This document shows, in pieces, positions 26,494 to 35,956 of a stretch of DNA of 64,000 nt. The translations under genes and the position numbers were made by a program. The first letter of the stretch is position 1; the number at the start of each line of letters is the position of its first letter. This stretch comes from Blautia sp. MSJ-9 (GTDB taxonomy: Bacteria > Bacillota > Clostridia > Lachnospirales > Lachnospiraceae), in assembly GCF_018919065.1 (NCBI RefSeq), contig NZ_JAHLQG010000003.1, positions 1 through 64,000 on the forward strand, in the 5' to 3' direction. The notes beneath the pieces were generated by a model. It ran no database searches. It was not told where the DNA came from and saw only the letters and a program-made list of their open reading frames with translations.

Positions 26494-27501
26494 TCAGTTC
26501 TCCTCCTTGCCCATCAGTTCCTGAACACGCAGCCAGCAGGCTGAACGGTGTTTCTCGCCTACTTCTACATAAGGAGGCATCTTCTTCAGACAGATCTTCA
26601 TGCAATGCTCACAGCGTGGTGCAAAAGGACAGCCTTCCGGCGGATTCAGCATATCGACCGGAGTACCCTCGATCGGGATCAGTCGTTCGTAACTCTCTGC
26701 ATCTACACGAGGCATGGAACGCAGAAGTCCTTTTGTATACGGATGCGCAGGTTCATAGAAAATATCATCAACAGGGCCCTGTTCAACGATACGGCCTGCA
26801 TACATAACGGAAACCTTATCGCAGATATCCGCAACAACACCAAGGTTATGAGTGATAAAAATGATTCCCATTTTTGTTTTCTTCTGCAGGTCTTTCATCA
26901 GGTCAAGGATCTGTGCCTGGATCGTAACATCCAGAGCTGTGGTCGGCTCATCCGCGATCAGAAGCTGCGGATGACAGATCAGACCCATGGCGATCATAAC
27001 TCGCTGGCGCATACCACCGGAGAACTCATGAGGATACTGTTTCATACGCTTCTGTACATTGTTGATACCAACCATTTCCATCATTTCCATGGCACGCTTC
27101 TCAGCTTCTTCCTTGCTGATCTTTTTATCATGAGCGCGAAGTGCTTCTACTAACTGATTTCCAATGGTGTAAACCGGGTTTAAACAGGTCATCGGGTTCT
27201 GGAAGATCATCGCTACTTTACTGCCGCGGAATTCTGTCATCTGATCTTTGGTAAAAGACAGGACATCCTGTCCTTCAAAAGTAATGGAACCTCCGACAAC
27301 CTTACCAGGAGACTGAAGAAGTCCCATAATAGAGTAGGCTTCCTGGCTCTTACCGGAACCGGACTCTCCTACTACTCCCATAACTTCGCCGTAGTCCAGG
27401 TCGTAGGAGATTCCTCCTACAGCCTTAACTTCACCGGCCGGTGTAAAGAAGGAGACTTTTAAGTCCTTAACTTCCAATAATTTATGTTTCTGTTCAGACA
27501 T
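26494..27501 (-). CDS. oppD: Oligopeptide ABC transporter ATP-binding protein
   Basis: This is a 335-residue ABC ATPase. Walker A is GESGSGKS, the signature is SGGMRQRVMIAMGL, Walker B is LLIADEPTTALD, and the H-loop is ITHNLG. The C-terminal Cys-rich tail (CPFAPRCEHCMKIC) is as in OppD/DppD. It powers peptide uptake with OppF. It lies 15 bases after oppC in the same operon. Confidence 0.95.
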   Translation of the reverse strand: MSEQKHKLLEVKDLKVSFFTPAGEVKAVGGISYDLDYGEVMGVVGESGSGKSQEAYSIMGLLQSPGKVVGGSITFEGQDVLSFTKDQMTEFRGSKVAMIFQNPMTCLNPVYTIGNQLVEALRAHDKKISKEEAEKRAMEMMEMVGINNVQKRMKQYPHEFSGGMRQRVMIAMGLICHPQLLIADEPTTALDVTIQAQILDLMKDLQKKTKMGIIFITHNLGVVADICDKVSVMYAGRIVEQGPVDDIFYEPAHPYTKGLLRSMPRVDAESYERLIPIEGTPVDMLNPPEGCPFAPRCEHCMKICLKKMPPYVEVGEKHRSACWLRVQELMGKEEN

Positions 27502-27516
27502 GATTCTCCTCCTCTC

Positions 27517-28875
27517 TTATTTCTTAAGTTTCGGGTCAAGTGCATCGCGCAGACCATCACCGAACAGGTTAAATGCAAGAATCATTACACTGAGGACTAC
27601 AGACGGAACGATCAGTCTGTAAGTGTATGTATACATACCGCTTAATGCGTCTGTTGCCATAGATCCAAGGCTTGGAAGCGGTGCAGATACACCAACACCA
27701 AGATAGGAAAGGAATGACTCCAGGAAGATCGCAGACGGGATCTGCAGGCAGGTTGTTACAACGATCTGTCCGATACAGTTCGGAAGCAGATGACGACGGA
27801 TGATACGTCCGCCTGAAGCACCGAGTGCTCTGGCTGCTGTTACATATTCCTGCTGTTTCAGCTGAAGTACCTGTCCACGGATGATACGGCTCATAGTTAC
27901 CCAGTACAGAAGACCGAAAGCAATGAACATGGAGATCAGGTTCGGACCAAGTACATTGGCAAATGACTTCAGCGGACCACCGCCCGGGGAGTTGATATAT
28001 TCTGTCAGGATCGGTTTCAGTGCAGTTGCGATCAGAAGTACGACCAGCATTTCAGGAACTGCATAGATCAGCTCTACGATACGCTGCATCACTGCATCGA
28101 CCTTGCCGCCACAGTAACCGGAGATCGCACCATATAAAGCACCAATGATCAGTACGAGAAGTGCGGCAAATACACCAACTGACATAGAAACTCGTGCACC
28201 ATACATAACACGGACAAGAATATCACGTCCGTACATATCTGTTCCAAAGACATGTGGGAAAACTTTCTCGCCGGCTGCTTTACGCTCAAGTTCTTTCTTT
28301 GAATATCCGAAGATATGTTTCTTAATTCCCAGTTCCTTGCGGACTGTATCTGGGTCTGTGCTCTCTTCAGACTCACTCGCTGTATCATTCTTTGCTGCTG
28401 TTTTTGCTTTTGCGCGAAGGATTGCTTCATCTTTTTTTGTAAACTTCTCACCTTTGGCTTCCGCCTCTGCCTTAGCCTGCTCGATCATTGAATCAACATC
28501 AACAACCTCACTCTGAGTTCTGGATGCAATCTCTTCATCTACACGCTGCTGGTCTTCCAGTGTGTAATGATATGGAAACAGGTTCTCAGCGCCATCGTTA
28601 AATTCATCATATCCATATGGGATCAGAAGTGGTCCGACGAACGCAAACAGAAACAGGAATATAATAACTCCAAGTGCGACCATCGCCACAAGATTCTTCT
28701 TTAATCTTCTCCAGGCATCTTTCCAGTAAGATACACTCTGGCGGTCTTGGATGAAATCTTCTTTCTCCTGACTGGAAGCCGAAGCAAAATCATCCGGTGT
28801 CAAGTCCTGAAGAAGGTTCTCAATATCCGGCTGAAGACTTACCGGACATTTCTTGATCTTCTTATTCTCTGCCAT
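27517..28875 (-). CDS. oppC: Oligopeptide ABC transporter permease with long insertion
   Basis: This is a 452-residue channel subunit, about 150 longer than a typical OppC. The N-terminal OppC_N segment and first helix (LVAMVALGVIIFLFLFAFVG) are followed by a ~110-residue charged loop rich in Ala, Glu and Lys (IEQAKAEAEAKGEKFTKKDE). The normal BPD_transp_1 domain with five helices follows, with the EAA loop near GASGGRIIRRHLLPN. The insertion falls on the outer side, between helix 1 and the conserved domain, where it could touch the binding protein. It is in frame and the domain around it is intact. Confidence 0.92.
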   Translation of the reverse strand: MAENKKIKKCPVSLQPDIENLLQDLTPDDFASASSQEKEDFIQDRQSVSYWKDAWRRLKKNLVAMVALGVIIFLFLFAFVGPLLIPYGYDEFNDGAENLFPYHYTLEDQQRVDEEIASRTQSEVVDVDSMIEQAKAEAEAKGEKFTKKDEAILRAKAKTAAKNDTASESEESTDPDTVRKELGIKKHIFGYSKKELERKAAGEKVFPHVFGTDMYGRDILVRVMYGARVSMSVGVFAALLVLIIGALYGAISGYCGGKVDAVMQRIVELIYAVPEMLVVLLIATALKPILTEYINSPGGGPLKSFANVLGPNLISMFIAFGLLYWVTMSRIIRGQVLQLKQQEYVTAARALGASGGRIIRRHLLPNCIGQIVVTTCLQIPSAIFLESFLSYLGVGVSAPLPSLGSMATDALSGMYTYTYRLIVPSVVLSVMILAFNLFGDGLRDALDPKLKK

Positions 28876-28877
28876 GA

Positions 28878-29828
28878 TCAGTCTCCTCCCTTTGTCAGGC
28901 TGATTCTCGGGTCAGCTACCTTATAGAGGAGGTCTACGACCAGATTCATCAGAATAATAAATGTTGCAAGGAAAATAGTAGTTCCCATGATAACCGGATA
29001 GTCACGGTTCTGAATAGACTGTACGAAATAACGTCCCAGTCCCGGGATAGAGAATACACTCTCTACTACGAAACCACCGCATAAAGTAAAAGCAACCTGC
29101 GGTCCCAGGTAAGTAATAACCGGGATCAGGGCATTTCTTAATGCATGTTTGAAGATGATCTTCTTATTCTTAAGACCTTTTGCCCTGGCTGTCTTGATAT
29201 ATTCCTGGCTTAAGGAATCCAGCATAGCAGAACGGGTCTGACGTGCAGTATAGCACATCGGGTAAAATCCCAATGCAAAGCACGGAAGTATGTAGGCTCT
29301 GATCCCCTGTGACGCATCAAAAATGGACGGGAACAGATTCAGTGCTCCGTCACCTGTGAGTGTTACAAGAAGAACAGATGCAACTACGAAACTCGGCATG
29401 GAGATACCCAGAGTGCAGATAACTCTGAGGATACTGTCTGTGAGCTTACCTCTCTTAAATGCTGCGAGACATCCAAGTGGTACACCTACGATGATCGCCC
29501 ATAACAGAGCGAGGGCACCTACTTTGGCAGATACCGGGAACATCTCAACGATGATATCCAGAACTGCGCGGTTTTTCTGCATCTTCAGGGACACGCCAAA
29601 GTCACCATGCAGAATATTTTTAAGATACATGAAAAGCTGAACATGAACAGGCTTATCCAGGCCATATTTTGCATTCAGCGCTGCCAGGGTTGCGGCAGAT
29701 GGCGTTTTCTCGCTGAGCCACGGGCTTCCAGGCACAGCGTTCATCAGAAGAAATGTAAGGCATGCTACCAGAAAGATCGTAAGCAATGCCATTGCAAATC
29801 TCTTTAAGAAGTATTTAGCGTTAGCCAT
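28878..29828 (-). CDS. oppB: Oligopeptide ABC transporter permease
   Basis: This is a 316-residue six-helix channel subunit with the N-terminal LTFLLMNAVPGSPW motif of OppB/DppB, a conserved PHVQLFMYLKNILHGDFG, and the EAA loop (ARAKGLKNKKIIFKHALRNA). It is the first gene of the oppBCDF operon, two bases before oppC. A consensus promoter and a 10-bp inverted repeat lie upstream. Confidence 0.95.
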   Translation of the reverse strand: MANAKYFLKRFAMALLTIFLVACLTFLLMNAVPGSPWLSEKTPSAATLAALNAKYGLDKPVHVQLFMYLKNILHGDFGVSLKMQKNRAVLDIIVEMFPVSAKVGALALLWAIIVGVPLGCLAAFKRGKLTDSILRVICTLGISMPSFVVASVLLVTLTGDGALNLFPSIFDASQGIRAYILPCFALGFYPMCYTARQTRSAMLDSLSQEYIKTARAKGLKNKKIIFKHALRNALIPVITYLGPQVAFTLCGGFVVESVFSIPGLGRYFVQSIQNRDYPVIMGTTIFLATFIILMNLVVDLLYKVADPRISLTKGGD

Positions 29829-29881
29829 ATGTTTTTCCTTTCTTCCTTATATATTGCTTTTCGCTTTGTGGAGATATTTTC

Positions 29882-29913
29882 GTTACTGTTCTTAGCAACA
29901 TTGGAACAGTAAC
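29882..29913. promoter_or_regulatory. Inverted repeat in the opp leader
   Basis: GTTACTGTTC (29882-29891) and GAACAGTAAC (29904-29913) are perfect 10-base arms around 12 bases. It lies between the opp promoter and the oppB start, with no T-run, so it may be a repressor site or a leader hairpin. Confidence 0.5.
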
Positions 29914-29964
29914 TGTTTTTCTGCTATTATTCGTATGTATTCTAGCTGTGCAGATATAAAAGAA

Positions 29965-29994
29965 ATTATACCATACTTTCTCATACCGTTTCAA
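29965..29994 (-). promoter_or_regulatory. oppB promoter
   Basis: On the minus strand TTGAAA (29989-29994) and TATAAT (29965-29970) are separated by 18 bases, about 140 bases before oppB. Confidence 0.65.
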
Positions 29995-30115
29995 GCTAAT
30001 ACTACTGGAAAATGCTTACGCTTTAATTTGTTAAATATTTATAAAAAATCTAAATTTTTCAGAAATAACATTCCGGTAAACTGGAAAATATATTTAAAAT
30101 CCCTGCATCCTTGCA

Positions 30116-30144
30116 TTGAAATTAAAACATTTATTCAGTATAAT
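30116..30144 (+). promoter_or_regulatory. pgi promoter
   Basis: TTGAAA (30116-30121), a 17-base spacer and TATAAT (30139-30144) form a near-consensus promoter 55 bases before the pgi start. No regulatory palindrome was seen. Confidence 0.75.
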
Positions 30145-30199
30145 CAATATTAGCAACTGCAGCCATACAGCTACAGTCATTTAAAGGAGGAATATTATT

Positions 30200-31783
30200 A
30201 TGGCAACATGGAAAAATCTGGACACTCTTGCTTCCTACAGTAAGCTTGCCGGTCTGAAGGGTCATGTAAATATCGCAGAGGCCATGACAGGCGAAAATGG
30301 TGCTGAACGTGTAAAGAAGTACAGCGCACCAATGGCAGCCGGCCTGGCTTATAACTATGCCGCAAAACAGGTTGACGAAACAGTCCTGAACGCACTTGCA
30401 GATCTGGCAGACGAAGCCCAGCTTATCGACAAATTCCAGGAATTATACAACGGCACTGTGATCAATACAGGAGAGAAACGTATGGTTCTTCATCACCTTG
30501 CACGAACTCAGCTCGGTGACGCTGTAGTTGTAGACGGTGTTGACAAACGTGAATTCTACGTAGCACAGCAGAAGAAAGCCGCTGACTTCGCAAATAAAGT
30601 TCACGCAGGTGAGATCACTAATGAAAACGGCGAGAAATTCACAACAGTCGTACAGATTGGTATCGGCGGAAGTGACTTAGGTCCTCGTGCATTATATATC
30701 GCTCTTGAGAACTGGGCAAAAGCAAACAACACGTTTAAAATGGAAGCAAAATTCATCAGCAACGTAGATCCTGATGATGCAGCTGCTGTCCTTGCTTCAG
30801 TAGACCTTGCTCATTCTCTGTTCATCGTTGTATCCAAATCCGGTACAACTCTTGAAACTCTGACAAACGAAGCATTCGTCAAGAACGCTCTGGTAAAAGC
30901 AGGATTAAATCCATCCAAACATATGCTTGCTGTAACAAGTGAGACATCTCCTCTGGCTAAGAGCGAGGATTATCTGACAGCAATCTTCATGGATGACTAT
31001 ATTGGCGGACGTTACTCTTCTGTTTCCGGTGTAGGCGGTGCGATCCTTTCCCTTGCATTCGGTCCTGAAGTATTTGCACAGATCCTTGACGGAGCTGCTG
31101 CTGAGGACAAGCTTGCTACTAATAAGAACATCCTTGAGAATCCGGATATGCTGGATGCACTGATCGGTGTTTATGAGAGAAACGTACAGGGATATCCTGC
31201 AACAGCAGTTCTCCCATACTCTCAGGCATTAAGCCGTTTCCCTGCACACTTACAGCAGTGTGACATGGAATCCAACGGTAAATCTGTAAACCGCTTCGGT
31301 GAACCTGTAGATTATGTAACAGGACCGGTTATCTTCGGTGAGCCAGGTACTAACGGACAGCATTCCTTCTATCAGTTATTACATCAGGGAACTGACATTG
31401 TTCCGCTTCAGTTCATCGGCTTCAAGAAGAGCCAGCTTGGTGTAGACGTAGATATCGAGAACAGCACAAGCCAGCAGAAACTCTGCGCGAACGTTGCTGC
31501 TCAGATCGTAGCATTTGCATGCGGTAAAGAAGATGAGAACCTGAACAAGAACTTCAAGGGCGGACGTCCTTCCAGTATCATCGTAGGCGAAGAACTTACA
31601 CCTGCAGCTCTCGGTGCATTACTCGCACACTTCGAGAACAAGATCATGTTCCAGGGCTTCATCTGGAACCTCAACAGCTTCGACCAGGAAGGCGTACAGC
31701 TTGGTAAAGTCCTTGCAAAACGTGTTCTTGCACACGAAACTGACGGCGCACTGAAAGTTTACAGTGATCTGTTAAATATCTAA
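30200..31783 (+). CDS. pgi: Glucose-6-phosphate isomerase
   Basis: This is a 527-residue cytosolic enzyme that interconverts glucose-6-phosphate and fructose-6-phosphate in glycolysis. PGI signatures are present: the SIS-type sugar-phosphate site VVSKSGTTLET, FGEPGTNGQHSFYQLLHQG with catalytic Glu/His, and a C-terminal GVQLGKVLAKRVL carrying the catalytic Lys. AAAGGAGG precedes the ATG. It is a single-gene unit with strong promoter and terminator. Codon use is biased to preferred codons, as expected for a highly expressed gene. Confidence 0.96.
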   Translation: MATWKNLDTLASYSKLAGLKGHVNIAEAMTGENGAERVKKYSAPMAAGLAYNYAAKQVDETVLNALADLADEAQLIDKFQELYNGTVINTGEKRMVLHHLARTQLGDAVVVDGVDKREFYVAQQKKAADFANKVHAGEITNENGEKFTTVVQIGIGGSDLGPRALYIALENWAKANNTFKMEAKFISNVDPDDAAAVLASVDLAHSLFIVVSKSGTTLETLTNEAFVKNALVKAGLNPSKHMLAVTSETSPLAKSEDYLTAIFMDDYIGGRYSSVSGVGGAILSLAFGPEVFAQILDGAAAEDKLATNKNILENPDMLDALIGVYERNVQGYPATAVLPYSQALSRFPAHLQQCDMESNGKSVNRFGEPVDYVTGPVIFGEPGTNGQHSFYQLLHQGTDIVPLQFIGFKKSQLGVDVDIENSTSQQKLCANVAAQIVAFACGKEDENLNKNFKGGRPSSIIVGEELTPAALGALLAHFENKIMFQGFIWNLNSFDQEGVQLGKVLAKRVLAHETDGALKVYSDLLNI

Positions 31784-31799
31784 TTCGAGCAAGTCAGAC

Positions 31800-31838
31800 C
31801 CGGGAAATCATATCTGATCATGATTTCCCGGTTTTTTT
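31800..31838 (+). terminator. pgi terminator
   Basis: CCGGGAAATCAT pairs with ATGATTTCCCGG, followed by TTTTTTT, 16 bases after the stop codon. Confidence 0.9.
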
Positions 31839-31845
31839 ATAACAC

Positions 31846-31908
31846 AAAAAATCATTGTACAAATTCCTAGACAAATATCTTTTCTGGTATTCTGCACAAT
31901 GATTTTTT
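31846..31908 (-). terminator. Terminator of the receiver-GGDEF-EAL gene
   Basis: AAAAAATCATTGT (31846-31858) and ACAATGATTTTTT (31896-31908) form a stem with a long loop. On the minus strand it ends in TTTTTT, about 80 bases beyond the stop codon. Confidence 0.7.
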
Positions 31909-31988
31909 AGATTGCTAATATTTATATATGTTGTTTCTCTGTCTATTATTTGTTTCTTTTCCTAATTAAAACTAAAAACTCACTTGAT

Positions 31989-33677
31989 TTAACCAAGTTT
32001 TTTTATAAATTCCTCTCTCGGCAATGGTCTGGAATAATAGAATCCCTGAATATCATCACATTCCATCTCCCGCAGAAGTTCCACCTGTTCTGCAGTCTCC
32101 ACACCTTCTGCGATCACATTCATTCCCAGTCCATGAGCAAGGATAATAACCTGCTGCACAACCATCCTTCCTTTCTGCTGACCAATACAGTCAATCAGAC
32201 TCTTATCAATCTTCAGAGTATTAAATGGCAATTCACTTAATGTGATCAGCGAAGAATAACCAGATCCAAAATCATCCATATGTAATGCAAATCCTGCATT
32301 TACCAGCCTCTCTGTAAAATCTCTGATCTTTACATTATTCAATGTAGCTGTTTCTGTCAGTTCAATCGGCACACAGGAAAACGGAAGTCCTGTCTCCTTT
32401 ACAATTTCTACGTAACGATCCACAACACCTATATAGTGGATACTTGCACGTGACAGATTTACTGAAATTGGGAGAAGTTCCTGCCCTTTCTCCATCAGTT
32501 CACGCTGAAATTCACAAACATGTCTGAATATATATTCATCCAGCCTTACGATCAGTCCGTCTCTTTCATACAATGGAATAAAATCTCCCGGCATTACCAT
32601 GGAACCATCCGAATTAATCCAACGCACCAATGATTCTGCTCCTACGATTTTTTCTATTTTCACATCATATTTTGGTTGGAAATATGCCACAAATTCTTTA
32701 TTGCTGATCGCAGATTCAAACCGATTCTCCAAAGCACGGTCCTGCATCTGCTTCTGATTCATCTCTTCTGTATAGTAAGCAATGCTGTATTCATAATTAT
32801 CGCGGATACTTCTGATCGCCATAAAGCCTCTGTCACAGATTACGGAAATTGGAAGAGATGTATCAACATCTTCATAAACACCATATTTGATCATCAGATT
32901 CGGGATCGGAGCATTCTCTGCAATTTCCTCTGTCAGCTTCTTCATTGTTTCCAGAGATAAATCCCAGTCACCATAGGGCATACATACAAACTGATCACTT
33001 CCGTATCTGGATACCAGACCATCTCTGAACATTTTTGTATAAGTCTTTGCCAGATAACATAAAACTTCATCTCCAATTTTATCCCCATAGCTGCTGTTGA
33101 TCAGTTTAAAATCTCTGATATCAGCAACTATCAGATGAAACCTCTCCTCTGCCTTAGCTTTCAGAAGAGTTTTTGCATGATAAAAGAATGCCTGTCTGGT
33201 ATAAATTCCTGTAAGTTCATCATGTTCTACTGCTGTAAGTGTCAGAACAGACTCACGCAGCTTAATTACACTGTTGATCCTGCCCACCACTATCTTAAAA
33301 TTATAAGGTTTCGGAATAAAATCAACCGCCCCCAGATCAAGACACTGAATCTCCGCATCTTTGGAATTACTTCCTGTCATAACGATAACCGGTATGGTTG
33401 ACAGTAATTTATCTTTATTTCTCCTTCTGAGAAATTCAAAACCATCACATACAGGCATGCAAATATCAAGCAGTACTACTGATAATTCCCTGTAGTGCTC
33501 ACCAAGGATCTTAAGTCCTTCTTCTCCATTCTCTGCAAGAATAACATCAAATTTCTCTTCCAGAAAAGAAGAAAGAATCTCGCGGTTCAGTTCATTATCC
33601 TCTACAACCAGAATTTTTCTTTTTGCCGGTGCTTCTCCAGGCTCTAACAGTCTTACATTGTCAGAATCTTTTCTCAT
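31989..33677 (-). CDS. Response regulator with degenerate GGDEF and intact-looking EAL domain
   Basis: This is a 562-residue cytosolic protein. The receiver domain (~20-140) has phospho-acceptor D71 in LLDICMP and Lys in PKPYN. The GGDEF-like domain (~155-300) has a signature reading RYGSDQF, so cyclase activity is unlikely. The EAL domain (~315-560) has ESLVRW, SVNLSRAS, ELTETATL, HMDDFGSGYSS, KIDKSLID and AEGVET, i.e. the metal- and substrate-binding residues of active c-di-GMP phosphodiesterases (EAL itself is ESL). It probably lowers c-di-GMP on phosphorylation. No kinase partner is adjacent. A c-di-GMP riboswitch exists in the same window, so this enzyme could set the signal for surface-protein expression. 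Confidence 0.9.
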   Translation of the reverse strand: MRKDSDNVRLLEPGEAPAKRKILVVEDNELNREILSSFLEEKFDVILAENGEEGLKILGEHYRELSVVLLDICMPVCDGFEFLRRRNKDKLLSTIPVIVMTGSNSKDAEIQCLDLGAVDFIPKPYNFKIVVGRINSVIKLRESVLTLTAVEHDELTGIYTRQAFFYHAKTLLKAKAEERFHLIVADIRDFKLINSSYGDKIGDEVLCYLAKTYTKMFRDGLVSRYGSDQFVCMPYGDWDLSLETMKKLTEEIAENAPIPNLMIKYGVYEDVDTSLPISVICDRGFMAIRSIRDNYEYSIAYYTEEMNQKQMQDRALENRFESAISNKEFVAYFQPKYDVKIEKIVGAESLVRWINSDGSMVMPGDFIPLYERDGLIVRLDEYIFRHVCEFQRELMEKGQELLPISVNLSRASIHYIGVVDRYVEIVKETGLPFSCVPIELTETATLNNVKIRDFTERLVNAGFALHMDDFGSGYSSLITLSELPFNTLKIDKSLIDCIGQQKGRMVVQQVIILAHGLGMNVIAEGVETAEQVELLREMECDDIQGFYYSRPLPREEFIKKLG

Positions 33678-33722
33678 ACTTCGCTTCTACTCCCTTCAGA
33701 CCTACAGCAATGGAGCTGTTAT

Positions 33723-33755
33723 AAACAAAAACATCTCCGGATATCTACGCCGGAG
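33723..33755 (-). terminator. Terminator-like hairpin in the leader of the EAL gene
   Basis: On the minus strand CTCCGG and CCGGAG pair around nine bases, followed by ATGTTTTTGTTT. It lies 45-80 bases before the start codon, inside a ~260-base leader, so it could attenuate transcription. Confidence 0.45.
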
Positions 33756-33945
33756 ACGCTTAAAATTCATTGATGATCTGTTTATTCTTCTAATGTCTCT
33801 TAAAATAACCGGCCAGATGTATTACTCTCGTTTCCTGTCAGAGATTTCTACAATTTAGACCCTGTAACCTCACGATTTCTACTACGCTAAAACATCCTAA
33901 GTTATAAAAAATCATACATTAATATTTATGTACTTTGACTCTATA

Positions 33946-33974
33946 ATTTTACATTATTTTGCATAATCTTGCAA
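33946..33974 (-). promoter_or_regulatory. Promoter of the receiver-GGDEF-EAL gene
   Basis: On the minus strand TTGCAA (33969-33974) and TAAAAT (33946-33951) are 17 bases apart. The start codon is ~260 bases downstream, so the transcript would have an unusually long leader. Apart from this promoter and the hairpin at 33723-33755, I see no gene in 33678-34122. Confidence 0.55.
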
Positions 33975-34122
33975 GGCCTTATTCCAAAATATTCTAACAT
34001 TAAAAATATTCAAACATACCCGGCAAGTTTGTTATTGTTCGCTTGTAACATATCACAAAGTGCTTCTTGTGAACAAAATCGCAGAAACCCAAGACATATG
34101 GCGCGAATTTATGCTGATCACA

Positions 34123-34473
34123 TTATAGAAACTCCTTCAATGTTTCCTGAAGTTTCTCCATACTCAGCGGTTTCGACAGATGAGCATTCATTCCGCTTGC
34201 CACAGACTGTCTCTGCTCTTCTGCAAATGCGTTTGCTGTCATGGCAACGATCGGTATGGTTTTGCTGTCTGGACGTGAAAGCTTTCTGATCTGTCTGGTT
34301 GCTTCCAGTCTGTTCATATTCGGCATCATAATGTCCATAAGGATCATATCATAATACCCCGGTGCAGATGCTTTCATCATGTCCAGTGCAATCTGTCCAT
34401 CCTCTGCGCTCTTGCTCCGCATCTCACGAATAATGCGGAAGCCTGCTTCCCGTCGGTAAAAACCGGTTATCCC
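34123..34473 (-). pseudogene. Fused remnant: GGDEF start joined to a receiver domain
   Basis: The open frame begins after a stop with ITGFYRREAGFRIIREM, which resembles the first helix of a GGDEF domain (LTGFYNRE...). It then runs directly into AEDGQIALDMMKASAPGYYD-MILMDIMMPN and PIVAMTANAFAEEQ, the rest of a hybrid-kinase receiver domain, ending normally with helix KLQETLKEFL. The first third of the receiver and all of the kinase are missing, and no start codon with a ribosome site is visible. A deletion between two signalling genes is the simplest explanation. Confidence 0.7.
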
Positions 34474-34495
34474 TCATATAGATAGTCAAAGACTT

Positions 34496-35956
34496 CTACT
34501 CCGCAACAGAGTCATTTAATGCCTGGCAGAAGCTGTCATACCATTCATCAAATGCTTCGTCCGTGATATATGGTGCCACTGCTTCTTCACGTGAAGTGCC
34601 TGATGCTACTTCCTGTTCAACAGCTTCCTTGTCAGCTTTTACCTTATCAGAAAGATTGTATTCCAGTACCTGTCTTGCATTGTAACTGCTATCAAAACAG
34701 GACGGTGTATAGAACTTCGTATTGTCAAAACTCTCCATTGTTGTTTTCAGACACTCATAAGCTTTATCATTGATATCAATGGAATTATCTTTAATTACTT
34801 TATCCAGAGCCTCAACTGTATTGGCTTCTTTAAGTACCGGAAGATATGCAGATTCACATACAAACTGAAGATTCTGTTCTTTCTGTGTAAGCCATTTCAG
34901 GAAAACACAGGAAGCATATTCATGCTTCTCATCTGATTTGGTGACAGCCATATCTGCACCCTGCTGAACCTTATAATTCTCACCGCCCTCCATGATCGGA
35001 ACATCACAGACAATAAAATCTACCGGATAAGAAGAGTCGTCTCCTTCTATATTATCCGGGAAGTACATTGCAGATACAGTAGATCCTGTATAAGCAAGGA
35101 TATCTCCTGTCTTTACATCATCTGATCTGAATTTACCCATGGATGCAAAATAGCCTTTCATGTATGGAACATAATAATTATCCCATAAACGGCGGATCTG
35201 TTCTTTATCTGTATTAAACGTTACTTTTCCGTCTTTTACCTCAAAGATGTCTGTTCCCATCTGCTTCATACCCAGAATGAAATAGTTAGCCATAGAGTCT
35301 CTTCCGTAGAATGCCTTTCCATCATCCGGCACATCCGGGGTCTGTTCATCAGTCCACTCGTAATATTTCTGCGCAACTTCTACAACACCTTCAATCGTAT
35401 TCAGATCATCCACTGTCACACCTGTTTCCTCTGCGAAAGGCTCCCAGTCAGTCTTATTGATCATCATGATCTCTGTAGATTTGGCTACAGGGAAGAGATA
35501 GAGTGCACCATCATTGTTGAAATATCCTTCATCGATATAAGAATCTACATATTTAGAAAGTTCATCCTCTGTGAAATACTGAGTCAGATCTGCAAGTCCG
35601 ACTTTCTTCTGAGTTGAATAAGCGGTATCTGCATAAGAGGAAAAAATATCCGGCATTTTTTCCGCACCAACAACTCCGTCTGCAGAATCTGTGATCGCCT
35701 TCTCCAGATCTGAAACAGATCCCTGACTGTAACCCTTCACATAAATTCCCTGTTCCTTACCAACTGTGGCATTGAAATCTTCAGTCAGAGCATCAAAAGC
35801 TGCCTGCTGCATTCCATTATAATAATGCCATACAGTCAGTGAAACCGGGGTGTCAGGATCAAGCTTTACGCCTTTTTTGTCTGAACTTCCACAGCCTGTC
35901 ATAGCTGCTGCAAACACGGAAAGTGCCAGTACGCTCATTAATACTTTCTTTTTCAT
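34496..35956 (-). CDS. Extracellular solute-binding lipoprotein (family 1, sugar type)
   Basis: This is a 486-residue ABC binding lipoprotein. The signal peptide has lipobox TGCG (Cys at ~22), followed by a family-1 fold with LTVWHYYNGMQQAAFDALTEDFN at the start and many Trp/Tyr residues that could line a carbohydrate site. No permease or ATPase genes are nearby, so it is an orphan. It lies directly upstream of the signalling remnant 34123-34473. In this family of bacteria such orphans can act as sensory partners of membrane GGDEF or kinase proteins, which would explain the location. This is inference. Confidence 0.85.
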   Translation of the reverse strand: MKKKVLMSVLALSVFAAAMTGCGSSDKKGVKLDPDTPVSLTVWHYYNGMQQAAFDALTEDFNATVGKEQGIYVKGYSQGSVSDLEKAITDSADGVVGAEKMPDIFSSYADTAYSTQKKVGLADLTQYFTEDELSKYVDSYIDEGYFNNDGALYLFPVAKSTEIMMINKTDWEPFAEETGVTVDDLNTIEGVVEVAQKYYEWTDEQTPDVPDDGKAFYGRDSMANYFILGMKQMGTDIFEVKDGKVTFNTDKEQIRRLWDNYYVPYMKGYFASMGKFRSDDVKTGDILAYTGSTVSAMYFPDNIEGDDSSYPVDFIVCDVPIMEGGENYKVQQGADMAVTKSDEKHEYASCVFLKWLTQKEQNLQFVCESAYLPVLKEANTVEALDKVIKDNSIDINDKAYECLKTTMESFDNTKFYTPSCFDSSYNARQVLEYNLSDKVKADKEAVEQEVASGTSREEAVAPYITDEAFDEWYDSFCQALNDSVAE

